64,000 bases of DNA from an uncultured Porphyromonadaceae bacterium (GTDB lineage: Bacteria > Bacteroidota > Bacteroidia > Bacteroidales > Muribaculaceae), in NCBI GenBank assembly GCA_947175645.1, contig CAMWNP010000001.1:124001-188000 (forward strand), written 5' to 3'. The notes under the pieces were generated by a model. The model saw only the letters and a program-made list of their open reading frames with translations. It was not told where the DNA came from and did not search any database. The first letter of the stretch is position 1; each line of letters starts with the position of its first letter. The position numbers and the translations under genes were made by a program. Positions 9,013 through 19,651 of this stretch are shown in pieces.

Positions 9013-9532
9013 GCCCCGGTTCCCCAATATTTGTTAATACTGAGGCGGTCAAGCGTTATGCAGATGTGTTGGCGCAGTGAGAGAGCAATGCGGTTGCATT
9101 GTGACCGAAACAAGCGGACGCAGATGCATGACGATTGACCGTGCCAATGGTAACTCATGCCACGGATAAGTAAGAATAATGATATGTAAGGATTTCGGGG
9201 TGGAGTTGGATTATACAAACCGGAACATAAACATTGCGCATGCTGCCATTGCAATCCCTTTTGAAGTGAGAAGAAATTGTTCGTAGTTTCTGTTTAATCG
9301 CCTGAAGGATTCAAGCCACGAAAATGTTTGTTCCACAACCCACCTGCCGTTAATTGGTTTGAATGCCGATGTGCCAAATACTGTGGCAAAAAGTAACCTC
9401 ACCACCGCATCTCACCGGCGCTTTTTGCCTTGTTCTTCAGTCACGTAACTACGGCTACGCTCCTCCATCACAAGCCAAAAATCTCTCAGCGATATGCGTC
9501 CTCAGCATTAACAAATATTGGGGAACCGGGTC
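9013..9532 (-). mobile_element. Internally deleted IS5-family element (copy A), 520 bp
   Basis: The ends are long terminal inverted repeats of about 33 bp: the left begins CCCCGGTTCCCCAATATTTG and continues TTAATACTGAGG, the right is its complement (CCTCAGCATTAAC ... GGGGAACCGGGTC) with one or two mismatches. TTA is present on both sides (9010-9012 and 9533-9535), a 3-bp target duplication as made by some IS5 subgroups. Only a C-terminal transposase fragment remains inside, so it is non-autonomous. The same ends and subterminal blocks recur in the shorter copy at 48244-48557, showing that this is a family. It separates the TonB receptor promoter from the grpB gene. Confidence 0.8.
9211..9363 (-). 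pseudogene. IS5-family transposase, C-terminal fragment
   Basis: About 50 residues beginning FKPINGRWVVEQTFSWLESF and continuing RRLNRNYEQF carry the conserved C-terminal signature of IS5-type DDE transposases (VVERTFAWLxRFRRLxxxYE), including the catalytic-region glutamate in VEQTF. The stop follows MFMFRFV. Everything upstream, including the two catalytic aspartates, is deleted: the reading frame runs into the subterminal repeat of the element. A GTG-started frame from 9405 would fuse these remnants, but a functional product is unlikely. Confidence 0.75.
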
Positions 9533-9582
9533 TTATAATGATAAGAAATAAAAAGAAGGTTCACAGAATTGAAAATAATTAC

Positions 9583-9590
9583 TAAATTTG
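9583..9590 (+). promoter_or_regulatory. Promoter -7 box for the grpB-like/nitroreductase pair
   Basis: TAAATTTG matches TAnnTTTG exactly, 46 bp upstream of the grpB-like ATG and downstream of the IS-derived element. A TTG lies only 11 bp upstream, so the -33 box is uncertain. Confidence 0.5.
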
Positions 9591-9636
9591 TTACATAATT
9601 TGATGAAACATAGTGATTATTTCATAATTCTGATTT

Positions 9637-10188
9637 ATGAGTTGTGCCTCGCTTAAAGACTTGTCTCTGCGTGAATTATGGGAATTATTTCCCGTTATAC
9701 TTGAACCTTATAAACCGGTTTGGAAAGAATGGGCGGCGGATGAAATAGCGTATCTCAAGGAAATTATTGATGATGATTCTATTGGTATAATCCACATAGG
9801 GAGTACTGCAATTCCTGGGATTTATGCCAAACCGATAATTGATATTCTGGTGATGACGCCTGACTCATCAGAATGGGCAAGATATTCTGATCTCCTGGAA
9901 GAACGTGGGTATATTTGTATGGCTTCAGACGTTCGCCGAATGAGTTTTAATAAAGGGTATTCTCCCGAGGGTTATTTGGAAAAGGTTTTTCATATTCATT
10001 TTCATCTCTTAGATGACAGGGATGAGATCTTGTTTCGGGATTATCTTTGCAGTCATCCTGATAGAGCGAAAGAATATGAAGCATTGAAACTCAGCCTTCT
10101 TCCGGAATTCAGAAACGATAGGGATGGTTACACAATGGCTAAATCAGAATTTATATATAAGATTTTGGAATTGGCTAAGCAAGGTTAA
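9637..10188 (+). CDS. GrpB/UPF0157 family protein (nucleotidyltransferase fold)
   Basis: 183 residues. The core IGIIHIGSTAIPGIYAKPIIDI, with paired acidic and polar residues after HIGSTAIPG, is the hallmark of the GrpB/UPF0157 family, which has a nucleotidyltransferase-like fold. A second conserved block is VFHIHFHLLD. In some organisms the domain is fused to dephospho-CoA kinase, but no biochemical role is established for the stand-alone form. The ATG at 9637 is preceded by a promoter-like box; the nitroreductase gene starts 19 bp after the stop and is probably co-transcribed. Confidence 0.82.
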   Translation: MSCASLKDLSLRELWELFPVILEPYKPVWKEWAADEIAYLKEIIDDDSIGIIHIGSTAIPGIYAKPIIDILVMTPDSSEWARYSDLLEERGYICMASDVRRMSFNKGYSPEGYLEKVFHIHFHLLDDRDEILFRDYLCSHPDRAKEYEALKLSLLPEFRNDRDGYTMAKSEFIYKILELAKQG

Positions 10189-10207
10189 CGATGATAAATT
10201 GGTAAAT

Positions 10208-12683
<2,476 letters not shown>

Positions 12684-12693
12684 TTCTTAAATC

Positions 12694-12987
12694 ATGGTAA
12701 AGCATATTGTAATGTTCAAACTAACCGGCACTCCTGAGGAACGGAAAGCAGTTGCAGAACAGTTCAGAGACGCTCTCATGTCTCTCCCTGAACAGATTGA
12801 CGTGCTCCGCTCAATGGAAGTTGGTTTGAATGAAAATCCGGCAGAAACTTGGGATGTGGTTCTCACTGCTATAGTGGACAAAATGGAGGATGTGGAGGTG
12901 TACGCCAAACATCCCGCTCATGTTGCAGCCGCCGGTTTACTGGCAGGTCATAAGGATCTTAGAGGTTGCGTGGATTACGAGTTCTAA
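12694..12987 (+). CDS. Dabb (stress-responsive alpha/beta barrel) domain protein
   Basis: 97 residues. The opening MVKHIVMFKLTGT, the central VLRSMEVGLN and the terminal DVEVYAKHPAHVA match the Dabb fold, a small dimeric ferredoxin-like barrel related to antibiotic-biosynthesis monooxygenases. The conserved HP near the C-terminus (KHPAH) is present. No specific reaction is known for most members. It follows the ABC-F gene by 10 bp and is probably co-transcribed; a strong terminator follows. Confidence 0.85.
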   Translation: MVKHIVMFKLTGTPEERKAVAEQFRDALMSLPEQIDVLRSMEVGLNENPAETWDVVLTAIVDKMEDVEVYAKHPAHVAAAGLLAGHKDLRGCVDYEF

Positions 12988-13007
12988 CAGGAACTACATA
13001 AATATCA

Positions 13008-13042
13008 GGAGTCTGTGTCATTTGCTCATGACACGGACTCCT
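13008..13042. terminator. Bidirectional terminator between convergent genes
   Basis: AGGAGTCtGTGTCA, an 8-nt loop, then TGACACgGACTCCT gives a 13-14 bp stem between the Dabb gene (plus) and the PepSY gene (minus). Confidence 0.75.
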
Positions 13043-13058
13043 GCTATTTCTGAAGAGT

Positions 13059-14183
13059 TCATTTTCTCCTTCTTCGTTTCTTAAGATGGCGTATCCAGAT
13101 ATAATATCCGGTAAGGGGAAGGGTTCCGCCAATAAGAGCGGCTATAAACCACAATATCCGTGTTGTCATGCCGCCGAAACTACCTGTATGTATGGAGTAA
13201 ATCCATCCGTGCATTTTATCGGATGTCTTACTCTCCGAATAGAATTTTGCAGGAGTAAGAGTACCACTTTTTGAGTTAAACAGATACTTGTCAGATGCCC
13301 GTCCGTTACCGGTTTCACTTAATGTTACCGAAGCCGCACCGTTGTTAATAGTGATAGAATGTGTACGGGGATAAAGGTCGTGTAAAGCATCATACGTCTC
13401 CTGCCATAATGCATACGTATTAATATTCACAGAGTCTGCCTTTGCGATTTGTATGGATTCGTGAACTATCGACATTCTTTTTTCCACCTCGTTCCCACTT
13501 TTTTCAACTCCGAAAATAGTATTTACGGCATTGCTGTACCATTTGAATGACCATGTCAGTCCTGTTAAGCCCAAGCAAAGGAGTATTACCAATGCATACA
13601 TACCACCGGCAACGTGCAATCCTTTTAAAAATTTTTTACCTCCGCCGGATACTAATATCCGCAAACTTGACCATAACCCTTTTTTCGTGCGTGGATACCA
13701 TATAAATATTCCGGTTAATAGAGTTATCATGAACATCAATGTGGATGTTCCCGTAATAGTCCTCCCCGTGATGATTCTATCTTTATCCGGTGTGTCCAGC
13801 AACCATCTGTGCAATTTGAAAACAAACAGGAAAAAACCTTTCCTGGAATATTCTCCTGTTATTTCGCCGGAGTACTGATCTATGAACAGGGAACTTTTCG
13901 GGGGCTTGGACAGGCTCACTTGATATGTTTGATGAGGATCATTATAAATCGTTACTCCCGTAATTTTTGCGGATCCGGCAAGATAATGATTCACACTATT
14001 CATAAGTGAGTCAAGTGGTATCGTTGAACGTTTTACTTCCTTGACATAATATCGATCATGATTCATGATCTTGTTGATATCATTTTCAAACACCAATATC
14101 GCTCCGGTGAAGGCGATGATTGAAATGATTATTCCAAATGGAAGTGCAAGCCACTTGTGGACTTTATAGAATACTTTCATCAT
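13059..14183 (-). CDS. PepSY-associated TM-helix protein
   Basis: 374 residues. Four TM segments are visible: about 13-34 (LALPFGIIISIIAFTGAILVF), 148-168, 190-212 and near the C-terminus (ILWFIAALIGGTLPLTGYYI). The start VFYKVHKWLALPFGIIISII is typical of PepSY_TM proteins, with conserved histidines (VHKW, LHRWLLD, DKMHGWIYSIHTG) that in this family are thought to bind heme or take part in electron transfer for siderophore-iron reduction. It is the last gene of a seven-gene minus-strand run, 33 bp after TrkA. Substrate unknown; the link to iron rests on the family. Confidence 0.78.
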   Translation of the reverse strand: MMKVFYKVHKWLALPFGIIISIIAFTGAILVFENDINKIMNHDRYYVKEVKRSTIPLDSLMNSVNHYLAGSAKITGVTIYNDPHQTYQVSLSKPPKSSLFIDQYSGEITGEYSRKGFFLFVFKLHRWLLDTPDKDRIITGRTITGTSTLMFMITLLTGIFIWYPRTKKGLWSSLRILVSGGGKKFLKGLHVAGGMYALVILLCLGLTGLTWSFKWYSNAVNTIFGVEKSGNEVEKRMSIVHESIQIAKADSVNINTYALWQETYDALHDLYPRTHSITINNGAASVTLSETGNGRASDKYLFNSKSGTLTPAKFYSESKTSDKMHGWIYSIHTGSFGGMTTRILWFIAALIGGTLPLTGYYIWIRHLKKRRRRK

Positions 14184-14216
14184 ATTCTCAAAATTTGATA
14201 TTGAGTAACAGGCTTC

Positions 14217-14906
14217 TTAGTTCAGATGCTGATAAAATCGTTTGAAATCCTTTAGTGAGCCATAAACTACAATTATGTCACCTTGCACTACTTTAGCATC
14301 CGGTGCATGAAAATCGTATGTCCGTGATCTGGGTTGGGAGACACCCATGATATTCTGATGCATTTCATTTCTGCAAACTGCCACAAGATTCAGGTCAAAA
14401 TCCCGGTCAAGATGAAGTTCTGAGTAATCCGTACCGACCATGAAGTCAGGAACTCGGAATTTCAGGATATAATGATCTTCCGTTATCATCATTGAAGTCA
14501 CGGCTGTGTCAAGTTCCATCTCGTTTGAAAGATCTCGGGCTGCTCTCTGTTCCGGAGTAAGAATACGGTCTACCTCGAATCCTTCCAGAATTGCCTCATG
14601 AAGTTCATCTATTGCACGCGCATAAATATGCTGTACTTTAAGTTTCTTAAGCAATGCTACTGTTTTTACGCTGGCTCCGAAATTCTCTCCGATGGCAACT
14701 ATCACCAGATCAACATTTTTCAGTGGCAGTACACTCAGTGAGGCTTCGTCGGTAGAATCAACGAGATAGGCGGTGGATATATAATCTTTAACAGCCTCTA
14801 TGTTTGAAGGGTTTATATCTGCACCTATGACCTCATGTCCCATCTGAGTCAGGTCAGTGGAAAGATTCATGCCGTATATCCCTAATCCTATAACAAGGTA
14901 TCTCAT
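14217..14906 (-). CDS. trkA: TrkA/KtrA potassium-uptake regulatory subunit (RCK domains)
   Basis: 229 residues. A Rossmann fold with GLGIYG (residues 7-12) and an acidic residue after strand 2 (IGADIN) binds nucleotide; a TrkA_C domain occupies about 140-220. It would form a cytoplasmic ring gating the adjacent TrkH channel in response to ATP/ADP or NAD(H). The gene is 19 bp downstream of trkH, the expected two-gene potassium uptake unit. The single RCK_N/RCK_C length matches KtrA-type proteins rather than the duplicated E. coli TrkA. Confidence 0.9.
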   Translation of the reverse strand: MRYLVIGLGIYGMNLSTDLTQMGHEVIGADINPSNIEAVKDYISTAYLVDSTDEASLSVLPLKNVDLVIVAIGENFGASVKTVALLKKLKVQHIYARAIDELHEAILEGFEVDRILTPEQRAARDLSNEMELDTAVTSMMITEDHYILKFRVPDFMVGTDYSELHLDRDFDLNLVAVCRNEMHQNIMGVSQPRSRTYDFHAPDAKVVQGDIIVVYGSLKDFKRFYQHLN

Positions 14907-14925
14907 AATTAAAATCGTACTTTTT

Positions 14926-16857
14926 TTAGTTAATTATTACATTATCAACAGGGTAATTTTTGAAATTGCCTGTTTCGCTGCTGAACAATCCGGTCAATAG
15001 TGATAATAATCCTACTCTTCCAAGAAACATGGCCACACATATCAGCAATTTTGAGTAAACGGAAAGGTCCGGTGTAATCCCAAGCGAGGACCCAACGGTA
15101 AATAATGCAGATACCATTTCATAAAGCACTCCTTTTACGGGTAAATCAGGCTCTAAAAGAATCAGGATCATTGCGAAAACAATGTATGAAAGAATTGAAA
15201 TGGCAATAACACCATTGGCACGCCGTATTGACCCCGGCGAAATCGTACGCTTGAAAACCGTAACCCGGTCGTCACCCTTTACTATCGCTTTGAGATATAA
15301 GAGCATTGTGGCAAATGTATTAACTTTTATACCTCCCGCTGTAGACTGTGATGCACCTCCGATCCACATCAGAACCACCATCATAAGAGTGGTTATGGTA
15401 AGGAAATTTACCGGATTGACAGATGCGAATCCTGAACTGCGGGGAACGAATGAATTGAACACTGATTGCACTATCTGATCATAAAGTGACATGTGTTCCA
15501 GCGTATTATTATGCTCAAAGAGGTAGAATAGAACGGAACTGACAATCGTTATTATAACAGTAGTTGCCAGCGTCAGTTTGGTGTTCATGTCATAAAGATG
15601 CACAGGTTCACGCTCAGAATTGTTGTGCAGTATGATATTGATGAACCGTCTGGCATGACGCATAAGTGCATCCTTGAAGTTTACCAGTATGGGGAATCCT
15701 ATTCCTCCGGCGAAAATCAATGCGGAAGCGATTATGTAAATCAACTGGTTTGAGTTCATGAGAAGTTCGTTGGACAGACCTCCTTGAAGATTTGAGAATC
15801 CTGCGTTGCAGAATGCTGACACGGAATGGAATGACGAGAAAATCAGTTTGTCTCTGAATGTCATAGGCAATATGTCATCCACACTGAAGAAGATTGCCAC
15901 CGCACCTATCGCTTCAACTACCAGAGTGAAGGATAAAATGTAAAGCAGGGTGGGGAGGAGCGAGTTGATTGATTTAGTGTATATCATGTCCTTAACCATC
16001 AACTGACTGTATATCGATGTATTTCCACTGAATGACAGCGCAAAGAAACTCGTGAATGTCATCACTCCAAGTCCTCCGATCTGGATAAGCAGACCAAGAA
16101 TCAGCAGTCCGAATGGCGTGAAGTTTGAAGCAATGTCAACCGGAGTCAGTCCAGTTATGCACACCGCACTTGTTGATATGAAAAGAGAGTCTATGAATCC
16201 TATACCGTTATATGTGCAACGGGGCATCATCAACAGAAACGATCCTGCAAGAATAAAGAAGATAAAACTTCCTGACAGAATTATTGCCGGGTTAGTTCGT
16301 TTGCCTAAAATTTTGATTATGAAAAAACATGTTCTGACAATGGAAAATGCTCCGATCACCGGAAACAGAAACCATCTCGAATAAAGAATGTTGCTAATGA
16401 ACGGAAACCATGGATGTTCAGGATTCGGAAAAATCAGGGGAATAAATGACAGAAGTACTCCCACGTCCACAATCCATTTAATGGCACGCATATCTTTTCG
16501 CTTGAATGTCAGTTCATATATGACATTACAAATGAATATTATCTGCGAGATATGCAGCAGTCGTCTGATCAGACTTGTTTCTGTTGAACTATGATCAAAT
16601 CCTATATAAATAACAAGTGAGACAATGCAAAGTAAAGCGGCTATCAGAGTGATGACATCAAGTGTTCCTGCCGCAATCTTGAGTGTGGTGGCGAAGTGAA
16701 GTTTGAATTTTTTAAACCTCACGGTTATACCTCTGATTAATTCCTTTGACTCATGTCTCACAATGGGCCATACATGGGTAAAGGTCTCTTTAACCCACGA
16801 GAAGTTGTGATCAAAAAGTTCAATTAATCTTTCTTTTATGTCATTGCCCGGTATCAT
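14926..16857 (-). CDS. trkH: TrkH/KtrB-family potassium transporter
   Basis: 643 residues, strongly hydrophobic. Pore-loop motifs TSAVCITGLTPVD, HSVSAFCNAGFSN, SFVPRSSGFASVN and FTVGSSLGITPDLS correspond to the four selectivity-filter repeats, each with the conserved glycine, of the superfamily of K+ transporters. About 150 extra N-terminal residues, including several TM helices before the pore repeats, make it longer than E. coli TrkH (483) and are common in Bacteroidota. It overlaps the upstream CPBP gene by 4 bp (ATGA) and precedes trkA. Confidence 0.9.
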   Translation of the reverse strand: MIPGNDIKERLIELFDHNFSWVKETFTHVWPIVRHESKELIRGITVRFKKFKLHFATTLKIAAGTLDVITLIAALLCIVSLVIYIGFDHSSTETSLIRRLLHISQIIFICNVIYELTFKRKDMRAIKWIVDVGVLLSFIPLIFPNPEHPWFPFISNILYSRWFLFPVIGAFSIVRTCFFIIKILGKRTNPAIILSGSFIFFILAGSFLLMMPRCTYNGIGFIDSLFISTSAVCITGLTPVDIASNFTPFGLLILGLLIQIGGLGVMTFTSFFALSFSGNTSIYSQLMVKDMIYTKSINSLLPTLLYILSFTLVVEAIGAVAIFFSVDDILPMTFRDKLIFSSFHSVSAFCNAGFSNLQGGLSNELLMNSNQLIYIIASALIFAGGIGFPILVNFKDALMRHARRFINIILHNNSEREPVHLYDMNTKLTLATTVIITIVSSVLFYLFEHNNTLEHMSLYDQIVQSVFNSFVPRSSGFASVNPVNFLTITTLMMVVLMWIGGASQSTAGGIKVNTFATMLLYLKAIVKGDDRVTVFKRTISPGSIRRANGVIAISILSYIVFAMILILLEPDLPVKGVLYEMVSALFTVGSSLGITPDLSVYSKLLICVAMFLGRVGLLSLLTGLFSSETGNFKNYPVDNVIIN

Positions 16858-17747
16858 GAAATCTGTTTAGCCCTACGGATAATCATATATATTATGGCGG
16901 AAGTTGCCACAACGCTGACAATCACCATTGCGATATCTGTGGCTGAACCCATTTCTACACCGAGTCTGTCAATGTCGGGTGTCGTGCCATTATTCTCTTT
17001 CACCCATTGGGCTATGACAACTATACTGTTATTGAGTACATGAATCAGTATAGGTAGCCATAACGAACCGCTCCACCATAGCAGATATCCGAAAAATGCG
17101 CCCAGCAATAACCTGGGTAAGAATCCGAAAAATTGAAGATGAAATGCACTGAAAATGAATGCGGTAACCCAAATCATAACATGTGGCGTCACGCCGCCTG
17201 ATGTCAGGAGACGCTGTAACGCACCTCGGAAAAACAGTTCTTCGCTGAATCCGGCTAAAACACCAATTATCAGAATGTTTACTACCAGTCCGGCTACACT
17301 TTCACCCTCGAGAAGTATTCTCACAGAGTCTTCGGCATTCTTTTCCATTGTTCTCATAACTTCTTCCACGGACTTTAATGAGTCAGGAAATGTTATATTC
17401 TGATTCCATTCCACCAGTTGATTAATTGCCGGAACGGACACCAGAAGGGTTAGAATCGCAAGAAGCGTCATCCTGAGATCAGGAAGTTTGTCAACGGCAA
17501 GCAGTGACGCCGGATAGCGTGTGGACAGCATGGCTACTGCAATAGCAGGTAATATAAATACAAGCAGATCCTGAATGACAGCACAAATCCTAAGGCCCGC
17601 GGCCGGGTTTGAGAATTTTCCGCTCACTGCCATTACAATCATACTTGTCACAACCAGAAACAGCAGCAACATACAAAACAGAAGGACCACCGCTAAGGGT
17701 GCTTTCTGTGACATTCTGTTTTTGGGAAATGTGAACATAATCGGCAA
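16854..17747 (-). CDS. CPBP (Abi) family intramembrane glutamic protease
   Basis: 297 residues with about eight TM helices. The diagnostic motifs are present: EE at 169-170 followed by xxxR (EELFFRGALQ), FH (FSAFHLQF, His203) and the later HVLNNS, which together form the catalytic site of Rce1/CPBP proteases. Bacterial members process peptides or serve in protein maturation; the substrate here is unknown. It lies one base after trmN6 and overlaps trkH by 4 bp, so it belongs to the operon. A second start three codons in (MFTFPKN) is possible. Confidence 0.85.
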   Translation of the reverse strand: MPIMFTFPKNRMSQKAPLAVVLLFCMLLLFLVVTSMIVMAVSGKFSNPAAGLRICAVIQDLLVFILPAIAVAMLSTRYPASLLAVDKLPDLRMTLLAILTLLVSVPAINQLVEWNQNITFPDSLKSVEEVMRTMEKNAEDSVRILLEGESVAGLVVNILIIGVLAGFSEELFFRGALQRLLTSGGVTPHVMIWVTAFIFSAFHLQFFGFLPRLLLGAFFGYLLWWSGSLWLPILIHVLNNSIVVIAQWVKENNGTTPDIDRLGVEMGSATDIAMVIVSVVATSAIIYMIIRRAKQIS

Positions 17748-17748
17748 T

Positions 17749-18471
17749 TTAAAAATCCAGATAAAACTCTTTTGTCAGATCTTGATATTGGGGAGTAAAT
17801 AGATTCATTTTGTTACGTATACAAAGGCTTTCATTTGATATTTCACCGTCATTCAGTGAGAATTCCCACAATATTCTTAACGGTTTTTTACCTTCGACGG
17901 TTGTAACCGTGCACCGTCGACGGAGATACATACGCTCCATAGTCGCGGTATAGATTATATCATCCTCACTTTCCGTCGGTGAAATAAACGCAAGTCTCCC
18001 ATTTTCACTCAGAAGTTTACGTGATTGCTGGAACAACAAACGGAATGGTAATGAACTTTCATGCCTTGCTTTTGCTCTGGCATTATCAGGGGAAGGATGT
18101 CCTGTTGTGAAAAATGGGGGATTACTGACAATCAAGTCAAATTTTGAAAAAGAAACAAATCCTGCGAAATCACCCTTTACGGTAATCAGACGATCTTTCC
18201 ATTCCGTACGAGAAAAGTTGTATTCTGCTTCATCTGCCGCCGTTGGGTCTATCTCAACTGCCGTTACGATGGCGTTTTCATATCGCTGAGCCATCATCAT
18301 CGCAATTAATCCGGTACCTGTCCCTACATCTATTATCCTCCTTGGATTTTCCGCAGACGCCCATGCACCAAGTATCACTCCGTCAGTTCCCGGTTTCATG
18401 GCAGAATCACGGTTGACAATCTCAAACCGTTTCATTCTGAATACTGTTTCTCGCTTAGGATTATTCCCCAT
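17749..18471 (-). CDS. trmN6: tRNA1(Val) (adenine37-N6)-methyltransferase
   Basis: 240 residues from the ATG at 18469-18471; a TTG five codons earlier would also be in frame but is less likely. Motif I (IIDVGTGTGLIAMM, 47-60) binds SAM and NPPF (117-120) is the N6-adenine catalytic motif. The opening FEIVNRDSAMKPGTDGVILG is characteristic of TrmN6/YfiC, which methylates A37 of tRNA-Val. It lies between rimM and a CPBP protease in a run of translation-related genes. Confidence 0.88.
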   Translation of the reverse strand: MGNNPKRETVFRMKRFEIVNRDSAMKPGTDGVILGAWASAENPRRIIDVGTGTGLIAMMMAQRYENAIVTAVEIDPTAADEAEYNFSRTEWKDRLITVKGDFAGFVSFSKFDLIVSNPPFFTTGHPSPDNARAKARHESSLPFRLLFQQSRKLLSENGRLAFISPTESEDDIIYTATMERMYLRRRCTVTTVEGKKPLRILWEFSLNDGEISNESLCIRNKMNLFTPQYQDLTKEFYLDF

Positions 18472-18475
18472 TCTC

Positions 18476-19009
18476 TTATTGATCAAGAAGTCCCTCCGGA
18501 AGAACCATCAGAATAGTGTGACTTTCAGGAATTATCTCTTCTATAAACTCGGCTGCCACAGGAATCATAATATTTTTACCATCGGGGCTTTCCACGATGA
18601 AAAGAATATTTTCAGTAGTATCATCCACATCAGTGATTACCCCCACGGATAGTCCGTTATCATTCAATACGGTATATCCTATTAGATCAGAAGCATACAT
18701 CCCGTCATTATCTGTATCGCTTTCTATCTCATCAAGGGCTTTATCATCATGCAGGGCAAAAATTTCCTTATTGACCATAATGCTGGCACTATCTTCTGAA
18801 TCCATTCGGTCAATCATGACAAGATATGCTCCGTTGCCACGGTCCCTTACCGAAGACAAAAAGAATGGCACAAATATTCCGTCTACATCCGCAACAATGC
18901 AACGGAGAGCGCACGGATCAATGTCAGGTATTATCATATTGATCTCCCCTTTTATTCCGTGAGTCTTCCCGAATTTTCCTATATTGACCAGTTCAGCAAG
19001 TTTAATCAT
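18476..19009 (-). CDS. rimM: Ribosome maturation factor RimM
   Basis: 177 residues. The N-terminal barrel starts VNIGKFGKTHGIKGEINMII, the family signature (G.HGxxGE), and the C-terminal PRC-barrel domain begins near DNDGMYASDLIGYTVLNDNG and ends VEFIEEIIPE-like (AAEFIEEIIPESHTILM). RimM assists 16S processing and 30S head assembly, binding S19. Overlaps the DUF4290 gene by 4 bp and precedes trmN6 closely. In other bacteria it pairs with trmD; here the neighbour is a different tRNA methyltransferase. Confidence 0.93.
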   Translation of the reverse strand: MIKLAELVNIGKFGKTHGIKGEINMIIPDIDPCALRCIVADVDGIFVPFFLSSVRDRGNGAYLVMIDRMDSEDSASIMVNKEIFALHDDKALDEIESDTDNDGMYASDLIGYTVLNDNGLSVGVITDVDDTTENILFIVESPDGKNIMIPVAAEFIEEIIPESHTILMVLPEGLLDQ

Positions 19010-19593
19010 TTCTTTTTCTTCTTTTTGCCTGTAGGCTGAGGAGGTAGTTTATAATCATTGATTATGCAGTTTTCGCTGTTTACTCTTATTGAGCCATGTG
19101 AGATATTTGCAAGATCATTGAAAATGCGCTCATCCTCAACTGAATCGCTCCCATTTGCTAACATTGCCTTTTTCATTTGATTGGCGATTGACGTTACCAG
19201 AGCGGAGCGTTCATCACCTTCTTCCATTTCGGCCGCTTTCGCTATCATTGCTATGATATGCTGCCCGTAGTGCCGGTACTTGAATCCATTACTGCTGTAA
19301 GCGATTTTTTCGGGGGCGCTTTGCAGAGAATCTCGTTGTACTATTTCAAAAGGATAATCTATATCAAGTTTGAAATCTGACATAATGGCGAGATGATCCC
19401 ATAATTTCCTCTTGTTATCTTCACCCTCGCGCAGATTCGGGAATAGATTTCCCATTGCTTTGATAATGCTTTGGGCGCATAGATTTCGTTCCTCCCGGCT
19501 TTCCAGATTAAGGCAGTGCTCAACCATCTTGTGGATTGTCCTGCCGTATTCCGGAAGGATTAGTTCTTTCTGTTGTGTATTGTATGTCAGCAT
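19006..19593 (-). CDS. DUF4290 protein
   Basis: 195 residues, soluble, ending in a lysine-rich tail (GKKKKKK). The opening LTYNTQQKELILPEYGRTIH and the RNLCAQSIIKAMGNLFPNLR stretch identify DUF4290, a family found in Bacteroidota and commonly encoded next to rimM. Function unknown; conservation beside ribosome-maturation genes and the basic tail suggest an RNA or ribosome association, which is inference. First gene of the seven-gene minus-strand run. Confidence 0.85.
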   Translation of the reverse strand: MLTYNTQQKELILPEYGRTIHKMVEHCLNLESREERNLCAQSIIKAMGNLFPNLREGEDNKRKLWDHLAIMSDFKLDIDYPFEIVQRDSLQSAPEKIAYSSNGFKYRHYGQHIIAMIAKAAEMEEGDERSALVTSIANQMKKAMLANGSDSVEDERIFNDLANISHGSIRVNSENCIINDYKLPPQPTGKKKKKK

Positions 19594-19605
19594 AATGTAA
19601 ATATA

Positions 19606-19646
19606 ATACGGTGTCCCTTACAATTAAAAAATCAGGGACACCGTAT
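19606..19646 (-). terminator. Terminator after trxB
   Basis: ATACGGTGTCCCT and AGGGACACCGTAT form a perfect 13-bp stem with a 15-nt loop, 5 bp past the trxB stop and before the DUF4290 start. Confidence 0.8.
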
Positions 19647-19651
19647 GGTGT

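Noticed and set aside
8925-9254. 109-codon minus-strand open frame across the left end of IS copy A
   Set aside because: It mixes element end, flanking sequence and out-of-frame transposase remnant; no coherent domain.
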